Below, in pieces: positions 46,007 through 58,057 of a stretch of DNA of 64,000 nucleotides. The stretch comes from Protopterus annectens (taxonomy: Eukaryota; Chordata; Ceratodontiformes; Protopteridae): positions 1,212,245,077 through 1,212,309,076 of the forward strand of contig NC_056727.1 of the NCBI RefSeq assembly GCF_019279795.1, in the 5' to 3' direction. Numbering within the stretch: the stretch's first letter is position 1; each line of letters begins with the position of its first letter. The notes below the pieces were generated by a model. It had not been told where the DNA came from, searched no databases, and saw nothing but the letters and a program-made list of their open reading frames with translations. Both the position numbers and the translations under genes were made by a program.

Positions 46007-46472
46007 GTCAGTACTATCAAAATCATGAAAGGCTTATTTACGAGTGTTTGGATTACTGAAATATAATGCCGGAAACTGTCATGCAGACTGTTCAAAAAAT
46101 GTCAATTAATTTGAAAGGCAAAAATCGACATTCAGCATATTATGTACCATTCAACATCTGCAAAACATCCCTTAACAAATCATACATTATGTTACTGTCT
46201 TGCAGGGAGGCAAACCTCCCTGCACCCCCACACCTCTGACAAATTATATATTCTAACTCTGAGATGACACTCCGGTGAGGAAAAGGGTAATGTTCCCAAT
46301 CCCCACTGTAGTGCAATCCAGTTGTAAACAGCGATGCTCAAAACAGTGAATGCGAGCTACATCTCAGCATTCCAGAGGCAACCTAATTTCAGTTTGGGAT
46401 TTTCACCTGTTGCACCTTTACCCTCGACCATCTGAACAACGGTAAGTTACCTTTCAGGCTTTTGATAGTAAA
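46007..46472. mobile_element. MITE with ~26-bp inverted ends inside L2-like LINE
   Basis: The left end TACTATCAAAATCATGAAAGG (46012 on) pairs with the right end CCTTTCAGGCTTTTGATAGTA (46450-46470). Removing it makes the L2 linker and RT segments adjoin. TAAAC occurs at both borders and may be a 5-bp target duplication. No open frame of note. Confidence 0.65.
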
Positions 46473-46865
46473 CCCAATCCTGGAATCCCAAGTAGCCTTT
46501 CTCTGGAAAAAGTCACACATTATCCTTCTGCACAAAGGAAGAAATTGAACAGACATTAATAACTTTAGACCTATAACAATCTTATCTCCCTTTGCCAGAA
46601 TACTTGAAAAATGTATTCAAAAACAATTCCTTCATTATCTCCTGCAGGAAGAACTATCCCGTGCACAACATGGCTTATGTCCTTCCCATAGTACTAGCAC
46701 TACCCTTCTAACCTATACAGATACTGTCAATAAAGCTAGAGATAATGACAAACTAGTCTCTTCCTTATTTCTTGACTTGTCTAAAGCCTTCGACACAGTT
46801 TGTCACAGCAAACTTCAGATGTTCTCACTAGGTCTCTCTCAGCTCACCCTTCTAGTTAAGAGCTA
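46473..46865 (+). pseudogene. L2-like RT amino part
   Basis: Encodes HIILLHKGRN (then a stop), INNFRPITILSPFARILEKC, LSRAQHGLCPSHSTSTTLL and SLFLDLSKAFDTVCHSKL, the first RT blocks including the first catalytic Asp (LDLSKAFD). It terminates near 46865 before a TG-rich tract. Confidence 0.82.
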
Positions 46866-46879
46866 GCCAAGGAGCACGG

Positions 46880-47076
46880 GGTCTGGGGTGTGTGTGTGTG
46901 TATGCACACACACAACAGAGTAGGTCAGTGTGTCTATGCATGTGACAGCATGTCAGTGTCTGTGTTTCTGTGCATGAGTAATAAGTGTGTGAGCATGCAT
47001 GTGACAGTGTCTGTGAGTGACTGTATGTCAGTGTCTGTGTGCTTCAGTGTATTATTGTGTCTCTGGCAAGCAAGGG

Positions 47077-47155
<79 letters not shown>

Positions 47156-47266
47156 GTGGATGGGTGTTCGTGAATGTGTATGTGTGACATTGTGACAGTG
47201 ACTTTCAGGAACAGCATGTCCATGTTTGTGGTGACAGTGTATTATTGTGTCTGTGTACAAAGCATG

Positions 47267-47355
<89 letters not shown>

Positions 47356-47360
47356 AGGGG
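46880..47360. repeat. TG-rich duplicated region with two (TG)n tracts
   Basis: (TG)n runs at 47080-47153 and 47269-47354. Each is preceded by GTGTATTATTGTGTCT (47048 and 47237), so the tract and its flank are a tandem duplication with period about 188 bp. Cys-Val and Thr-His open frames here are artefacts. Confidence 0.9.
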
Positions 47361-49298
47361 ATTGGCTGCTGCATTACATTACAAGGGTACCTCTCTGCAT
47401 GGCCCATTGTCTATCATTCCCTGTTTTATACTGTTAAGCATTGGCATGGTAAGAGAGCTACTCAGCTCCTGCCATGCAGACAAACCACATATACAGCACA
47501 CAGTCCATAAATGGGACTGCATGCTTTGTCTCTGAATGATAGAGCTCAATATCTGAAATAAACTTGCATAATATGACGATTCCCTTGAAGTATACATTTT
47601 AAACCTTCAGCATGTATCGAATGTGAAAGTGCATCACTGACATTTGCTCCAGCTGTCAACATGAAGGTTAAAACCTTTGCTCATAACTTTTATTTCTATG
47701 TTAGTGAGACAGTAAGAAGAAATATTAAAACTTATATTCTGTGTATGAGTTCTCTGTCTCCAAACTCTGTTTCCTCTCTGTACTCACTGTGGCACTTGAA
47801 TCAGCTTGTTCCTCTCTTTCTTCTGTTGGCCCCATGAAACAGACCTCATTTCTTTAGAGTGGGCTTCTGCCATAATGCATGGGTACCATCTCCTGTAACT
47901 GAAAGTTTGATATTTCTGCTTCTCACATCAGAAACAATGTTTTAAATTAATGATGTTATCAAATGTTTGCCTATCAGGCAGAAATCTGCATTGACCTCAG
48001 TGAAAGCAAAACACTCACGAGATTTTCATTTTTTTATCAATTAAAAAAGTCCAAATACAAAATTGTCAATAATCAACCAGTTCCTAATTCTGACTCTAGT
48101 ATCATTCTCAAAATCATTACTTAATACTATTGAATTACTCTGAATAACTGATACAAACCAACAATTACAAATGACTGGCTGAAATTCAGAGGTAAGTCCT
48201 ATGCAGATTGAGCAGTACTAGTAATAATGCAGTAATAATAATAATAATAGTAATAATAATGCAGTAATGTACAAGGAGCTCACTGTATGAAGCACCAGAG
48301 ACCTAATTACAGATATAGCAGGCAGGGGGTAGCACTAGCATGCACAGCAAAGGGACACGTAATAAAACAGAACTGCAGTGAAAACATGAAGAGCACAACC
48401 ATAGTTGCATATGGCATGAATAGCACTACAGCAGTGCCAATGGGAGGCATGCATAACAATAGGGTTAAGGCATGCTCCTGTGCCCTAGTCAGTGCATGTA
48501 GCAGCATATACCTGCAGCCAGCTGTTGACAGTCACAAGAAGCACCACATCTTTGCATAGCAGTCAGGGTGTGTCTACAACAAAGCATCATCATTTTCTGT
48601 AATGATACTCCCATTAGGACAAGAAAAGCACCTTTGGATGTAATGCCATATACTGAGCTCAAAATGGGGGATGCCAGTGGTACTTCTCAACAACTGGCCC
48701 AGCTCATACCAGACTTCAACTTATTTACAAGGACCATCATAATGGCAGCAGGGGCTCTTTAAAATTTCTAAATTTCTGTGCAGGAAGAACAGTTAAATCA
48801 AGCTGTCCCTGCTAAAAAGTGTAGAAGTCCTGCTTTTACCACATCCAGAAGCAGCCATGGCCACTCATTATGTCCTCTCAAAGAACAATATGTTAGTCAT
48901 GTGCAGTGGTGGGTCCAGGAATTTGTATAGGGGGACGCAGTCTGCAATGTAGGCCATCAGAGGAGAGGATGCTGGGAGTAAGAGGTTGTTGAACGATCAT
49001 CTTGAGATGCTCTGACAGCATGTGTGGAAAGGACAGGTTGTATTGAGATAGACTTGTGTGCTCTTTCTTGCTATTACTTCATCCATAGCTGACAGTGCTG
49101 GGCTTCATAACCTTCAGTGTCACAGCTGGTGGCATCCTGCCATCTCGAGATCACATTGTGGGCAGTGGTGCCAAACTCCCATCAAACTAGTGTCAGTGAT
49201 GCCATCCTTCCATCACTATGAGCATGTGGACTCAAACCCTCCACCCTACACCTCCTACCTGGATTATATACTTTTGGTGCAGTTGCATATGGTAGAAT
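47361..49298. other. Unassigned non-coding stretch
   Basis: No gene supported. An (AAT)n run is at about 48226-48262. The open frames at 48287-48559 on both strands have no domain. Confidence 0.4.
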
Positions 49299-49572
49299 CA
49301 TACCTCTTAACTGTCCCTGATTTTGACTCAAATTTTAGCTCTGTCCCTCTTAATCCCTCCTACAACTGTTGACTTTTGAAGAAAAAGTGGTGAGTTACAC
49401 TTACGAAATAATGACAATAATTAGAGTTTTAGATTTCTGGACATTAATTCATATTCGCTTGTTCTGTCAATGTCTGTAGGTAATAGTATTAATATTTTAC
49501 AAGTGTCCCTGATATTTCTGGATTTTTTCCCCAATTCTGTTGAGATTTGCTCCTGATTGATTGAGAGCTATG
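49299..49572 (+). mobile_element. hAT-like MITE, distinct subfamily, with 8-bp TSD
   Basis: Starts CATACCTCTTAACTGTCCCT and ends TTGATTGAGAGCTATG, inverted ends of the CATACC type. The flanks GGTAGAAT (49291-49298) and GGCAGAAT (49573-49580) are an 8-bp duplication with one mismatch. The interior differs from the 771-1073 type apart from the ends and a TGTCCCTGAT-x-TTTCTGGATT theme. Confidence 0.8.
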
Positions 49573-49749
49573 GGCAGAATTATAGTGAGAAACTCCGTTC
49601 TTCCAAAAATACAAACCAGCAACTGCTATTCATTTAATTTCTCTCCAGATTGCAACCTAATGCCCAGAGACGTAACCTAACCTGGGTCAGTGGCACTGCA
49701 TAAAACAGTCTATACAGAAACTGCACAGTAGCTTCATTAGACTGCAAGT

Positions 49750-49762
49750 CCCCCCCCCCCCC

Positions 49763-49803
<41 letters not shown>
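49750..49803. repeat. Poly(C) plus (CA)n microsatellite
   Basis: A C16 run at about 49750-49765 passes directly into a CA repeat to 49803. Confidence 0.96.
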
Positions 49804-49810
<7 letters not shown>

Positions 49811-49897
49811 CAAACACACACTATTTTGGAAGCCCTGATATCCTGGAACTAACTGCCTAGATTAACCAACCTCCCTTTTTGAACTGAATGATTGAAT

Positions 49898-50040
49898 TAT
49901 CAAGTGCCAGAGGCTGAATGTGCAGTGTGGATTTTCTCTGCCCCTTGTACCCCATGAGTCAAGTGCCAAACATGTCTGCATAATGCATCTGCTTGAGACT
50001 ATAGAGAGAAAGGCACTGTAGATGTTCGCTTCATTTGCTA
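49898..50040 (+). repeat. Local duplication, copy 1 (empty MITE site)
   Basis: CAAGTGCCAGAGGCTGAATG, TGCAGTGTGGATTTTCTCTG, CAAGTGCCAAACATG, CATAATGCATCTGCTTGAG and ACTATAGAGAGA match 50347-50420 plus 50738-50790. In this copy no MITE is present between CAAGTGCCAAA and TGCATAATGC. Confidence 0.9.
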
Positions 50041-50346
50041 AGTATGCATGTGGAACCATGCTGTGTATCCAAGAAATTTACAGTAATGATAAAATGTATG
50101 CCAGACCTGAATCTAAATGTAGTACAGTGGATCATAGACTGTTATTCTCATGGATTGAAATGCCAGTTTGTTAGCAAATAAAAGGATGTGGAGAATAGAT
50201 ACAATCATACAAATTCTCCAACCTTTTATGGGCCTGTGATCATACTGTTTATTCTACCCAGCACCCATAATTAGGTGCATTGATAGCACAACTCTTTCAA
50301 GGCTAGCCTTAGGTGTTGCAGTTGCTGCTGGTAGAGTTGAATGCGA

Positions 50347-50815
50347 TCAAGTGCCAGAGGCTGAATGTGCAGTGTGGATTTTCTCTGCTCCTTGTAGCCC
50401 ATGAATCAAGTGCCAAAAGTATACCTCTCAACTGTACAGATTTTCGCATAATGTCCATATTTTTGCCTCATATTTCTGGTCCATTTTTCATAAAATTATG
50501 GTTTTCTGCCAAATTAGTGGAAATCATTAAAGACTGAAGTTAGAAAATAATGACAGGCATTTGAGTTTCAGACTTCATACCCTTCAGAAAATTCATGCTA
50601 ATACACAACCTGTAATTCTATGAACTTTCTAAGTTTGTAAGAGCAATATGTAAAAAATGTCCCTATTTTGGGGCCTTTGCCCCACTTTTATTTATGGCTT
50701 TGTCCAGATTTCTTGCTCTAAGAGGTTGAGAGGTATGAACGTGTTTGCATAATGCATCTACTTGAGACTATAGAGAGACAGACACTGCAGGTGTTTGTTT
50801 CAGTATGCCATTACT
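50347..50815 (+). repeat. Local duplication, copy 2 (MITE-filled)
   Basis: Left part 50347-50420, right part 50738-50815, split by the MITE at 50420-50737. About 300 bp of unrelated sequence separates it from copy 1. Confidence 0.9.
50420..50737 (+). mobile_element. hAT-like MITE (CATACC family) with paralogous empty site
   Basis: Starts GTATACCTCTCAACTGTACAG and ends AAGAGGTTGAGAGGTATG. It is colinear with 771-1073 over its whole length and has the best-preserved ends. Comparison with 49898-50040 places its borders within a few bases and shows that it inserted after the local duplication. Confidence 0.9.
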
Positions 50816-53800
50816 TGCTTCACTTGATTAAAACTAATGTGTGGATATAATTTCCCTTGAACATGGGGACATTTTCATTGTACATTTCATGTTTGACATG
50901 TAAAGCAGATTCAGTGTTCTTACTGCACTATACTAACTTGCTAACATCTTTACTTCCCTTATTTGCTTGTCCTCTATATCCTTCATTTCACTATTTCTCC
51001 ACTTGCCATTTCTTATATGGCAAAGTTCACCAAATGCAAAGCATTTTGAAGCCTCACATACATGTATCTCGACCAGTAACTGTATCACACTGGAGTCTAT
51101 TTTGGATTTGTGTGCATAATGCATTCATGCACAGCAGCAGGATATATTTTGATTATGCTCTCAGTTTGCACTAACCAAAACCATTATTGCTATGACGCAA
51201 TAATTGTGTGCATGAATGCAATTGTGTGTATCATTTGTTGCCAAATGTAGGACTGCACCACAACAATATTCATGCTCAAATGCAGTATGCACAAGTATAG
51301 TGGTCAAATGACTCAAGCTACACAGTGCGTACATGGCTCTTGCTGATGTATATTGCTAGCGCGCTATGCGTAGGAAGCAGTTTGCAGACACTGGTGGTTC
51401 CAACCCTCATTTCTTTAGAACAGATTCATGTCATGATGCATGAGTAGCATCTCTTGTACCTGCAGTGAGCTATATATGAAACGTTGCCACCAAGAGCTTT
51501 AACTGACTCATCTAGCAACCTGTGTCACTCTCCATTCTAGAGTGCCCCTCAACACGTAGCCACTTAGATAAGGAGCAAAACAAAAAGATCTGTTCTCTGA
51601 TCTGGCACTCTAAGGAGGAGGAGGAGCTTCAGGTCTATGTGCCCACCCATCATCTCCAAATAATGTGAAAAAAGAAGCAGTGAAACAAAGCATGTGCTTC
51701 ACTCCTGAACACAGAAGCAGCATTTGAAAATTCCCATATGGAAATTAATACAGGTATTGAAATCATGCCCCCTAACATCTTCCAGCTGAGACAGGTGCCC
51801 CTTTGCCCCACCGTAGCTACACTTCTGCTGCTGCAGTCGTGTGGAACACAACTTACAGCCATATGACTAAGATACAGAGGAACTGTAGTAAAAGCTGTGT
51901 AGATGAGGAGCACTGCAGAGTTAAGGAAAGAGTCCTGCCAGGTAAAGTATGTTATCCACAGCTATTTACCCTGGGGTGACTGTCAAGACCAGTGAGAAAC
52001 ATGTCTCATTGTATGTGTAACTAGGATCCCATCACACTTGCATGGCACATTAGTGTCTGACTGTGTGGGAAGATTAAGCCATAAACATAAGATACTGTGG
52101 GAATGACATACCATATAGGGAAGAGGTTCCAGGGTCATATGTAAAATCATACGTACATTACCATATAAGGAGGTTAGTCTGTGCATAGCAGCAACTGCAA
52201 CTGTTAACCAGATCCATACGGGGAAAGGGGCATGATCGTTTTCATGATCACTTTCATGAGCATGGCAGAGTGTCCCATATGCACCCTATGAATGACATAT
52301 TTCATCCTTAGGTGTACAGGTACATACTGGCATAGTCACCTGAAGATAGTAGTGCCCAGAGAAGTCCATTAGCAAGTAGAATGAAGTGCTACAGCAGGCC
52401 CTACACACAGACACACAAAGACAGCATGTACCTCCTGGGTAAAGGTGTTGCAGACAAGCAGTGCTAGATCATATTTGGCAGGGAATGGTGTGAGACAAGA
52501 GTGCAGTGGGCTGTCATGTTAGATTCCAACAACAAGTACTTACTGATATAATATTCCACGTAAAGGAAAAGGCATGGGACAGACAGGTATACCACAGTGG
52601 GTAGACTGCTGAAACAGAAGCGAAAGACAAAGGTTAAATTATTTTAGCGTCACTTTCAAGCCACGGGATCAGCTCCTCAACACCTTAAGATGGTTTGGAT
52701 TGGTAGTAGACCTGGCACTAGCCATGTTTGTCAGTAAGGAAAGCACCAGGTTAGTAATGTTTATTACAGTACACTATAGCCCAAACCTCTGTATAACAGA
52801 AAAGAAAGACTGACCATTGCTGACCTGCATATCTTTCTTTCCAGGCATCTATAACCTGCATGTGCATTATCATACTCAAAAAGGTACATCTTCCAATATA
52901 TTGTATAGTACTGCTTCCATGTCTATCCATATGCATTCCACAGAGGGAGATGGAGGCATACGTGTAGGTAGACCATGGTGTAGTATGTATTCATGTTTTC
53001 ATAGATTGATGACAGCATGCAAGTGTCATGTTCTGCAGTACTACAGTGGAAGGGGGTCACCTGCATCCAGCAGTACATATGGTGCTGAAGGGGGTGTGGC
53101 TTATCATACAGCTTAAATTGGAACATTACAGATGATCTGTACCTGAGTATCCACAAAGAATCCACCTCTGTCTCTAGTACACACATCATCTGACATAGAC
53201 ATCACCTCTGAGGTCAGTAAACCCACCACAGGGGAAAGATGCAGAGGAATGCATTGCCACCATCACTCTGGCATTGTCTTTGATATGTGAGCAACACTCA
53301 TAATCAACCAGCAGATGTGCAGGTCAGTGATCCAGGCATAGACGGCTCTTAGACACAGCACATGGTGTTTTTGAGTGTGTTCCATAGCTTGCAGGAAGAC
53401 GTGCTCCAACTGCACAGTGATCTGAAGTATTAGCACAGGAAGACAATAATGTTGTTGAGATCACTGGTGACAAATGTCTCCAAAGGTGCATCCATGGGAC
53501 ATATTGCAGCCTCCATCTGGCCTGTCTCAACACTTCATACAGTTAGTGGCCATGAGAGGGTCTGGATGTAAGGTGGTCAGGTAAAGACCATCCCATGTCA
53601 GACTACATGAAATGTTGGTGAGACAGTGTTGGAGTTACCTGAGGACATCATTCAGGTAATGGGTATGTCATTTACTGGGATTAACACATGGGATACTTCC
53701 TCAGGGTGCATCTGGACAGTCTCATAGTCCTACTTCATCATTGTCACAGACCAGATGCAGCCCTGACACTGCAAGCCAGTACAGTGAACATGAGCAACAG

Positions 53801-54064
53801 TCACATCCTAGCAGTCCAACCCCACCACTGGAGAATGCACTTTCTGACTCCCCACAATCTCCTAGAGTACATGGCTACCATGTTCACCTCATGTAACCTT
53901 TTCCCCACATTTCAGTGCTGCAGTCACCAGTCACTGTGGCCCTATAGCTGTGCAAGTGATGATGATGACTGTGTCTTGCCCATTCTGTAACCTGTGTAGG
54001 TATGGCACAATAAGGCCTGTGACCTGCCCCTGCACTGACTTGCATTGCCTGAGTGTAACAGGCT
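50816..54064. other. Unassigned non-coding stretch
   Basis: No gene or clear mobile element recognised over more than 3 kb. Open frames (for example 50857-51174, 51650-51913, 52817-53189 and 53688-53990) overlap on opposite strands and lack domains. This is the best candidate in the window for old unique sequence. Confidence 0.4.
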
Positions 54065-54568
54065 CATAGTTTCATAGGTTGTTACTAGGCTTACAACCAC
54101 TAGGGCCCTTACAAGCCTAGCCACACACCCCAAACCATTTGGGTCTTGAGTACCATGGGTATCTATATGGGGCGGGGGCATGTTAGCATGTTAGCAGGGA
54201 AGTAACTAAGGGTTTGTGAGGGAGTGTTAGGATAATATTTTTTATGTCCTCTGCCCATAAGGGACATGGGGGTCAAACCAGGGGTTAATTTATGATTTCC
54301 CATCCAGTTTGTCAAGGTTTCATTCGAATAGGGTCAGGGATGAACTCTGTTTTACATAGATGGGGAGCATATTCCATAGTGCAGAGATACTCTGGCACAC
54401 ATATCTGTCTCTCCACCACATTCTGTTTATGTCACAAGTGAAGTTCAGATCCCTGGATCTAATGTTTCTGGTGCTGTTTGTTTTGTGCGTGTGCAAGAGG
54501 AAGTCCTGTAAGCTAGGCAGAGATCCTCTCTCAGCAGTCTGTAAGACACTGAATACTGAGACAGAGCC

Positions 54569-55760
54569 TTGAAGGAATCAGCACAGGACAGGGTATTCAT
54601 GCCCCTAATTTTCCTGGTGAGAAATCTTTGTAGGCATTCCTATTGTAGCAAGTGTCTGGTTAGACACATGCCAAAGAGGGCACTGTATTCAATGATAGGT
54701 CTGATAAGGGCCGAGAAGAGTGGTACTATAACTTCCTTAGACCTGGATGCCATATTATTATCTATAAGTTGGGTGACATAGAATGATTTTCTTACTATCT
54801 TAGCTACATGTGCGTCAAAGACCAGATCGCTGTCTACATATGCTCCCAGATGACTTACTACTGTTTTATCGATGGTGTAAATAACTTGGGTTGAAAGTTT
54901 CTCAAGGGGCATTATAATGCATTTTTAACATTGAGTTTTAGGCCATGGCTTTGGCACCAGTCATTTGTCTGTGTTAAACCCTTCAGTAAGATGTCGGTGT
55001 CTTGCGGGGAATCAACAATAGCTCCCAATTTATAATCATCTGTGAACTTGGTGAGCCAGATGCCTTAAAAATTAGCCTTGACTTCTGAGAAGTAGATGCC
55101 AAAGAGGAGTGGACCCAGCATGGAGCCCTGGAGTACACAACTGGTAAATGGTCTTGTGGTGGATTTGGTCTCATCAATCCTGACTTCTTGGATCCTGTAT
55201 GTGAGTCAGCTGGCAATCCAGAGAGTTATGTAGGGATTTATGCCTAGCTCAAAGAGCTTGTCAACAATCCCTGAGTGGAGTATTGTATTGAATGCCTTCG
55301 CTAGGTCAAGATAAGAAGTATGCACAGTTTTACCCTTAACCATTGCCTTACTGGCTCTCTCAAAGACAACCAGCCAGTTAAGTAGACATGATCTTCCCTT
55401 AACAAAGCCAAAGTGGGATGGTTCCAGTTTCTATAGGGTGCTCATGTCCTTGTTTATCATTTCCATGATAATTTATTCCATGGTTTTGCATATTAGGGTT
55501 GTTAGAGCGATGGGCCTGCGGTTCTCTGGGACAGATGATGGTCCACCGTTGTGGAGGAGAATTGTTGTTGTGGTCCTCCATTCACTTGGAATGTAGCCTG
55601 TTTCAAGGCTATAACTGAAGAGTGCCTCAAGTGGTCCTGATGGATCATATTTTACACTGTTCAGGAGGCAACCAGGGATGTCATTAGGACCCATGGAGGC
55701 AGTGTTCTTGGCTTTATCGAATGCTGACAGTTCCTGATCCTTGCTAATAGTTGAGGGTAG
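54569..55760 (-). pseudogene. Copy E ORF2: reverse transcriptase, many breaks
   Basis: From right to left: MGPNDIPGCLLNSVKYDPSG, SEWRTTTTILLHNGG (frameshift), a short FGFVKGRSCL-like strand near 55400, HSSLASTSQKSRL-region frameshifts, FTDD-type catalytic pair at 55035-55046, then VSHLGAYVDSDLVFDAHVAK, SRSKEVIVPLFSALIRPIIE and YSALFGMCLTRHLLQ. Stops and indels occur roughly every 200-300 bp. Confidence 0.8.
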
Positions 55761-56275
55761 TATGTTGGAAGGAATTGCACCTGGTGGAGCTAGGGGCTGA
55801 AGTATGAACTGAATTTATCAGCCAGTAGATTTGCTTTGTCACCCTGATCAGTGAAGGTAGTACTGTTTGCTTCAAGTTCAGCACACTGCTGTGTGTTACC
55901 TTTAACATTCAGGACCTAGTTGAAGAAGGCCTTGTGATTGTCCTTAACCTGCAAGACTATCCTGTCCTCATAGTTGGCCTTGTTAGACTTAATTAGACCT
56001 CTTAGCTTCTTGTTTAGTTGTTTAAGACAGCACCTGTTTTTAAGGGAGTTGCTACCTCTGATTTTGGCCATTAGTTTTCTTTTTTCATTATACGCTCTGT
56101 TTAGGTGAGGATTCCACCAGTGGGGTTTGTTTTTAGTGTTTGTTTTGTGTTTATTTCTGCCCGGTATGGCAGCCTGTATGCAACCATTCACGTTTGTATA
56201 GAGACTCTTTAAATAATTTTGTATTAGTAGCTCTGGTCTAGGGGCTAAGGGAGCCTTGAAATTTGACAAATTGTC
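55761..56275 (-). pseudogene. Copy E ORF2: linker
   Basis: Open from 56269 to 55916: MSNFKAPLAPRPELLIQN, KPHWWNPHLNRAYNEKRKLM and LNKKLRGLIKSNKANYEDRI, colinear with the linker of copies A-C (WW-P-N--Y--RRKL pattern). Confidence 0.8.
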
Positions 56276-56970
56276 ACTTTATAGGATGTAGTTTGCCTTA
56301 GAATAGTTCCTAACTGTTAAAAGTTTAGCTGGATTTTCCAGGTTGATTTTTACTTCAAAGGAGACAGTTTAGTGATCCAACCTCACCAGTGTGGGGGGGG
56401 GGGGGCAACACACCCCCATGTTGGTGAGTGCCAAATCCAATATGTTTGATCCTCTTGCTGAAGTGTGCACTAAATGTTCAAGGGTGTTTGTGTTAATAAA
56501 GTCCAGGAAGCATTGTGCCAGTGAGTCTGTTGCAGTGTATAAGTCTTCCAGTCTATAGAGGGGTAGTTAAAGCACCCATGAACAGGATGTTTGGTTGTAT
56601 GGTAAGCACCTGTAGTAGGTTTAGGTAAGACATGTTAGACTCTAGGGGCATAGAAGGTGACCTGTAGCTAGCCATAATAGAGTGAGAGACCTTATCTATG
56701 GAGACTTGCACATGGATGAGCTCCATGGTATCATCCTGTTTAACCAACCTGGAGGTATGTTTACTACTAACATAGATTTTGACACCTCCAACTTTGGCTC
56801 CAGTTCATGCTGTTGGTTTAAATGTGTTTAAGGCTATGTAGCCTTTCATCTGCCAGAACATTTTCTATGGCATTAAATCAAGTCTCGGTCATGGCACAGA
56901 TTCATTTTTCAGAGTGAGGAGAGCTTGAAGGGTGTGAAGTTTTTTATTTAGGCTCCTGGCATTATGCAGT
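56276..56970 (-). pseudogene. Copy E ORF2: endonuclease, broken
   Basis: KVLLHNARSLNKKLHTLQAL (56990-56930 region), then after breaks MASYRSPSMPLESNM and ILFMGALTTPL. A one-base loss in the GDFNYP block shifts the frame, but the Trp codon that follows is intact, unlike copies A and C. A G-rich expansion lies at about 56392-56404 near the SDH region. Confidence 0.78.
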
Positions 56971-57719
56971 AACACCTTAAGATTGCTTGGAAACTTTTTC
57001 ACTATGTTGATAGTTTTGCCTTTTTGGCATTGCATAAAACAGCTCTGAGGGGGTGGATAAAGTTTTAGCCAATATCTGAAAGCCAGGGGGGAGGACAGAT
57101 GCAACTCATCTTTGGCAAAGTGACATGGTATATTGATCATTTCCTCCCATGCTGACAGCTATTGGATCTCCCCAGAGTAACAACAGAAACTAAGCCAATT
57201 ATTAAAATAAATCATTTTATGTTTGTATAGCGGCATCACCCGTGGTGAAAGTAGAATGCTATTCAATGCAAGACTCATACCTGTCTGTGACACGTATTCT
57301 GAGAGATCCATTATGTCTCTTATGAAATGTATGAAACAGTCTCAGGTCATTTACATTCACACGGACTATGATAGAATCATATAAAATCATATTAATACCT
57401 GTGGTGCAGTGATTTGAATCCATGTGTGTTACTTTGGATCCTGGCTCCAGATAGGCAACTAACCATTCTCTTTTACTGCTTCTTGTCTAGCCTCATGAGT
57501 GGGGCATCTATGTGTCATACAGCGGAGTCCCCAATGACAAGAGAATTGGGTAAAGTATATACCTGCCTTATGGGCTTTGCTGTTGGGGGACCACTGGGTA
57601 TAGGCTTATGTGAGATATGTGGTGTTGCTTTTGAGTATGCTTTAATGATTGCTGAGCAGCAGTGCTGTCATTAGGTGACTTTGGAAGTCTTTGAGATTTG
57701 ATTTAAGTGCCCTGGCATA
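56971..57719 (-). pseudogene. Copy E ORF1: esterase, broken
   Basis: Block I reads VIGDSAV with the nucleophile Ser intact (codon 57534-57536), followed by a TGA in place of Arg and HIDAPLMRLDKK. Block III is degraded (VNDLR near 57345). INIPCHFAKDELHLSS corresponds to the carboxy-terminal DxxH block. CCCATAAGGCAG (57572-57583 in reverse) matches the linker before the esterase in copy B. Confidence 0.75.
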
Positions 57720-58057
57720 CATAGCTCTCAACCTTCCATCTCCAAAATAAGGAACACTAGCCCTCATAACGTGGAACAAATGGACAAAATGTGGAACCCA
57801 TACTAATGGCTTACTAACAACTTCAACTAGGAAGGCTACAAGATGGTTAAAATATGCTGGTTTTACTTATAAAGAAGATCTTTTAATGAATTAATATGAT
57901 TCATTTCTATTTACCATAGATTTCACTTAAAAAAATTCCGAACACTGAATGTGTAACAGTCTTTCAATGTGGACCATTAAGGAACTTTGAGGAACATGAT
58001 ATTTTAAGACCCCAAATGAGGTACGTTCCTCGTAATGAGGTACACTTGAGAGGTATG
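57720..58057 (+). mobile_element. MITE with CATACC-type ends
   Basis: Starts CATAGCTCTCAACCTTCC and ends TACACTTGAGAGGTATG. The interior differs from the other copies, so this is a distinct subfamily that shares only the inverted ends. No coding capacity. Confidence 0.65.

Larger units (their letters stand above)
42891..46865 (+). mobile_element. L2-like LINE interrupted by CR1-like copy D and a MITE
   Basis: Host-element segments are 42891-43161 (ORF2 start), 44711-46006 (endonuclease and linker) and 46473-46865 (RT amino part). Read together they are colinear with an L2-type ORF2. It ends near a TG-rich region at 46890, so the RT catalytic core and 3' end are missing. It is the oldest layer of this nest. 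Confidence 0.8.
54065..57719 (-). mobile_element. CR1-like LINE copy E, nearly complete, reverse
   Basis: The 3' tail is at the left (TTTCATAGGTTGTTACTAGG), then 3' UTR, RT, linker, endonuclease and ORF1 esterase running right, to the ORF1 linker near 57719. It is closer to copy C than to A/B/D in sequence. A MITE abuts the right end at 57720. Confidence 0.82.

Noticed and set aside
48903..48940. GCAGTGGTGGGTCCAGGAATTTG as one end of a hAT element
   Set aside because: The start resembles common hAT ends, but no matching inverted end or 8-bp duplication was found.
50857..53990. Several 60-105 codon open frames that could be host exons
   Set aside because: They overlap on opposite strands, lack domains and look like chance frames in unique DNA.
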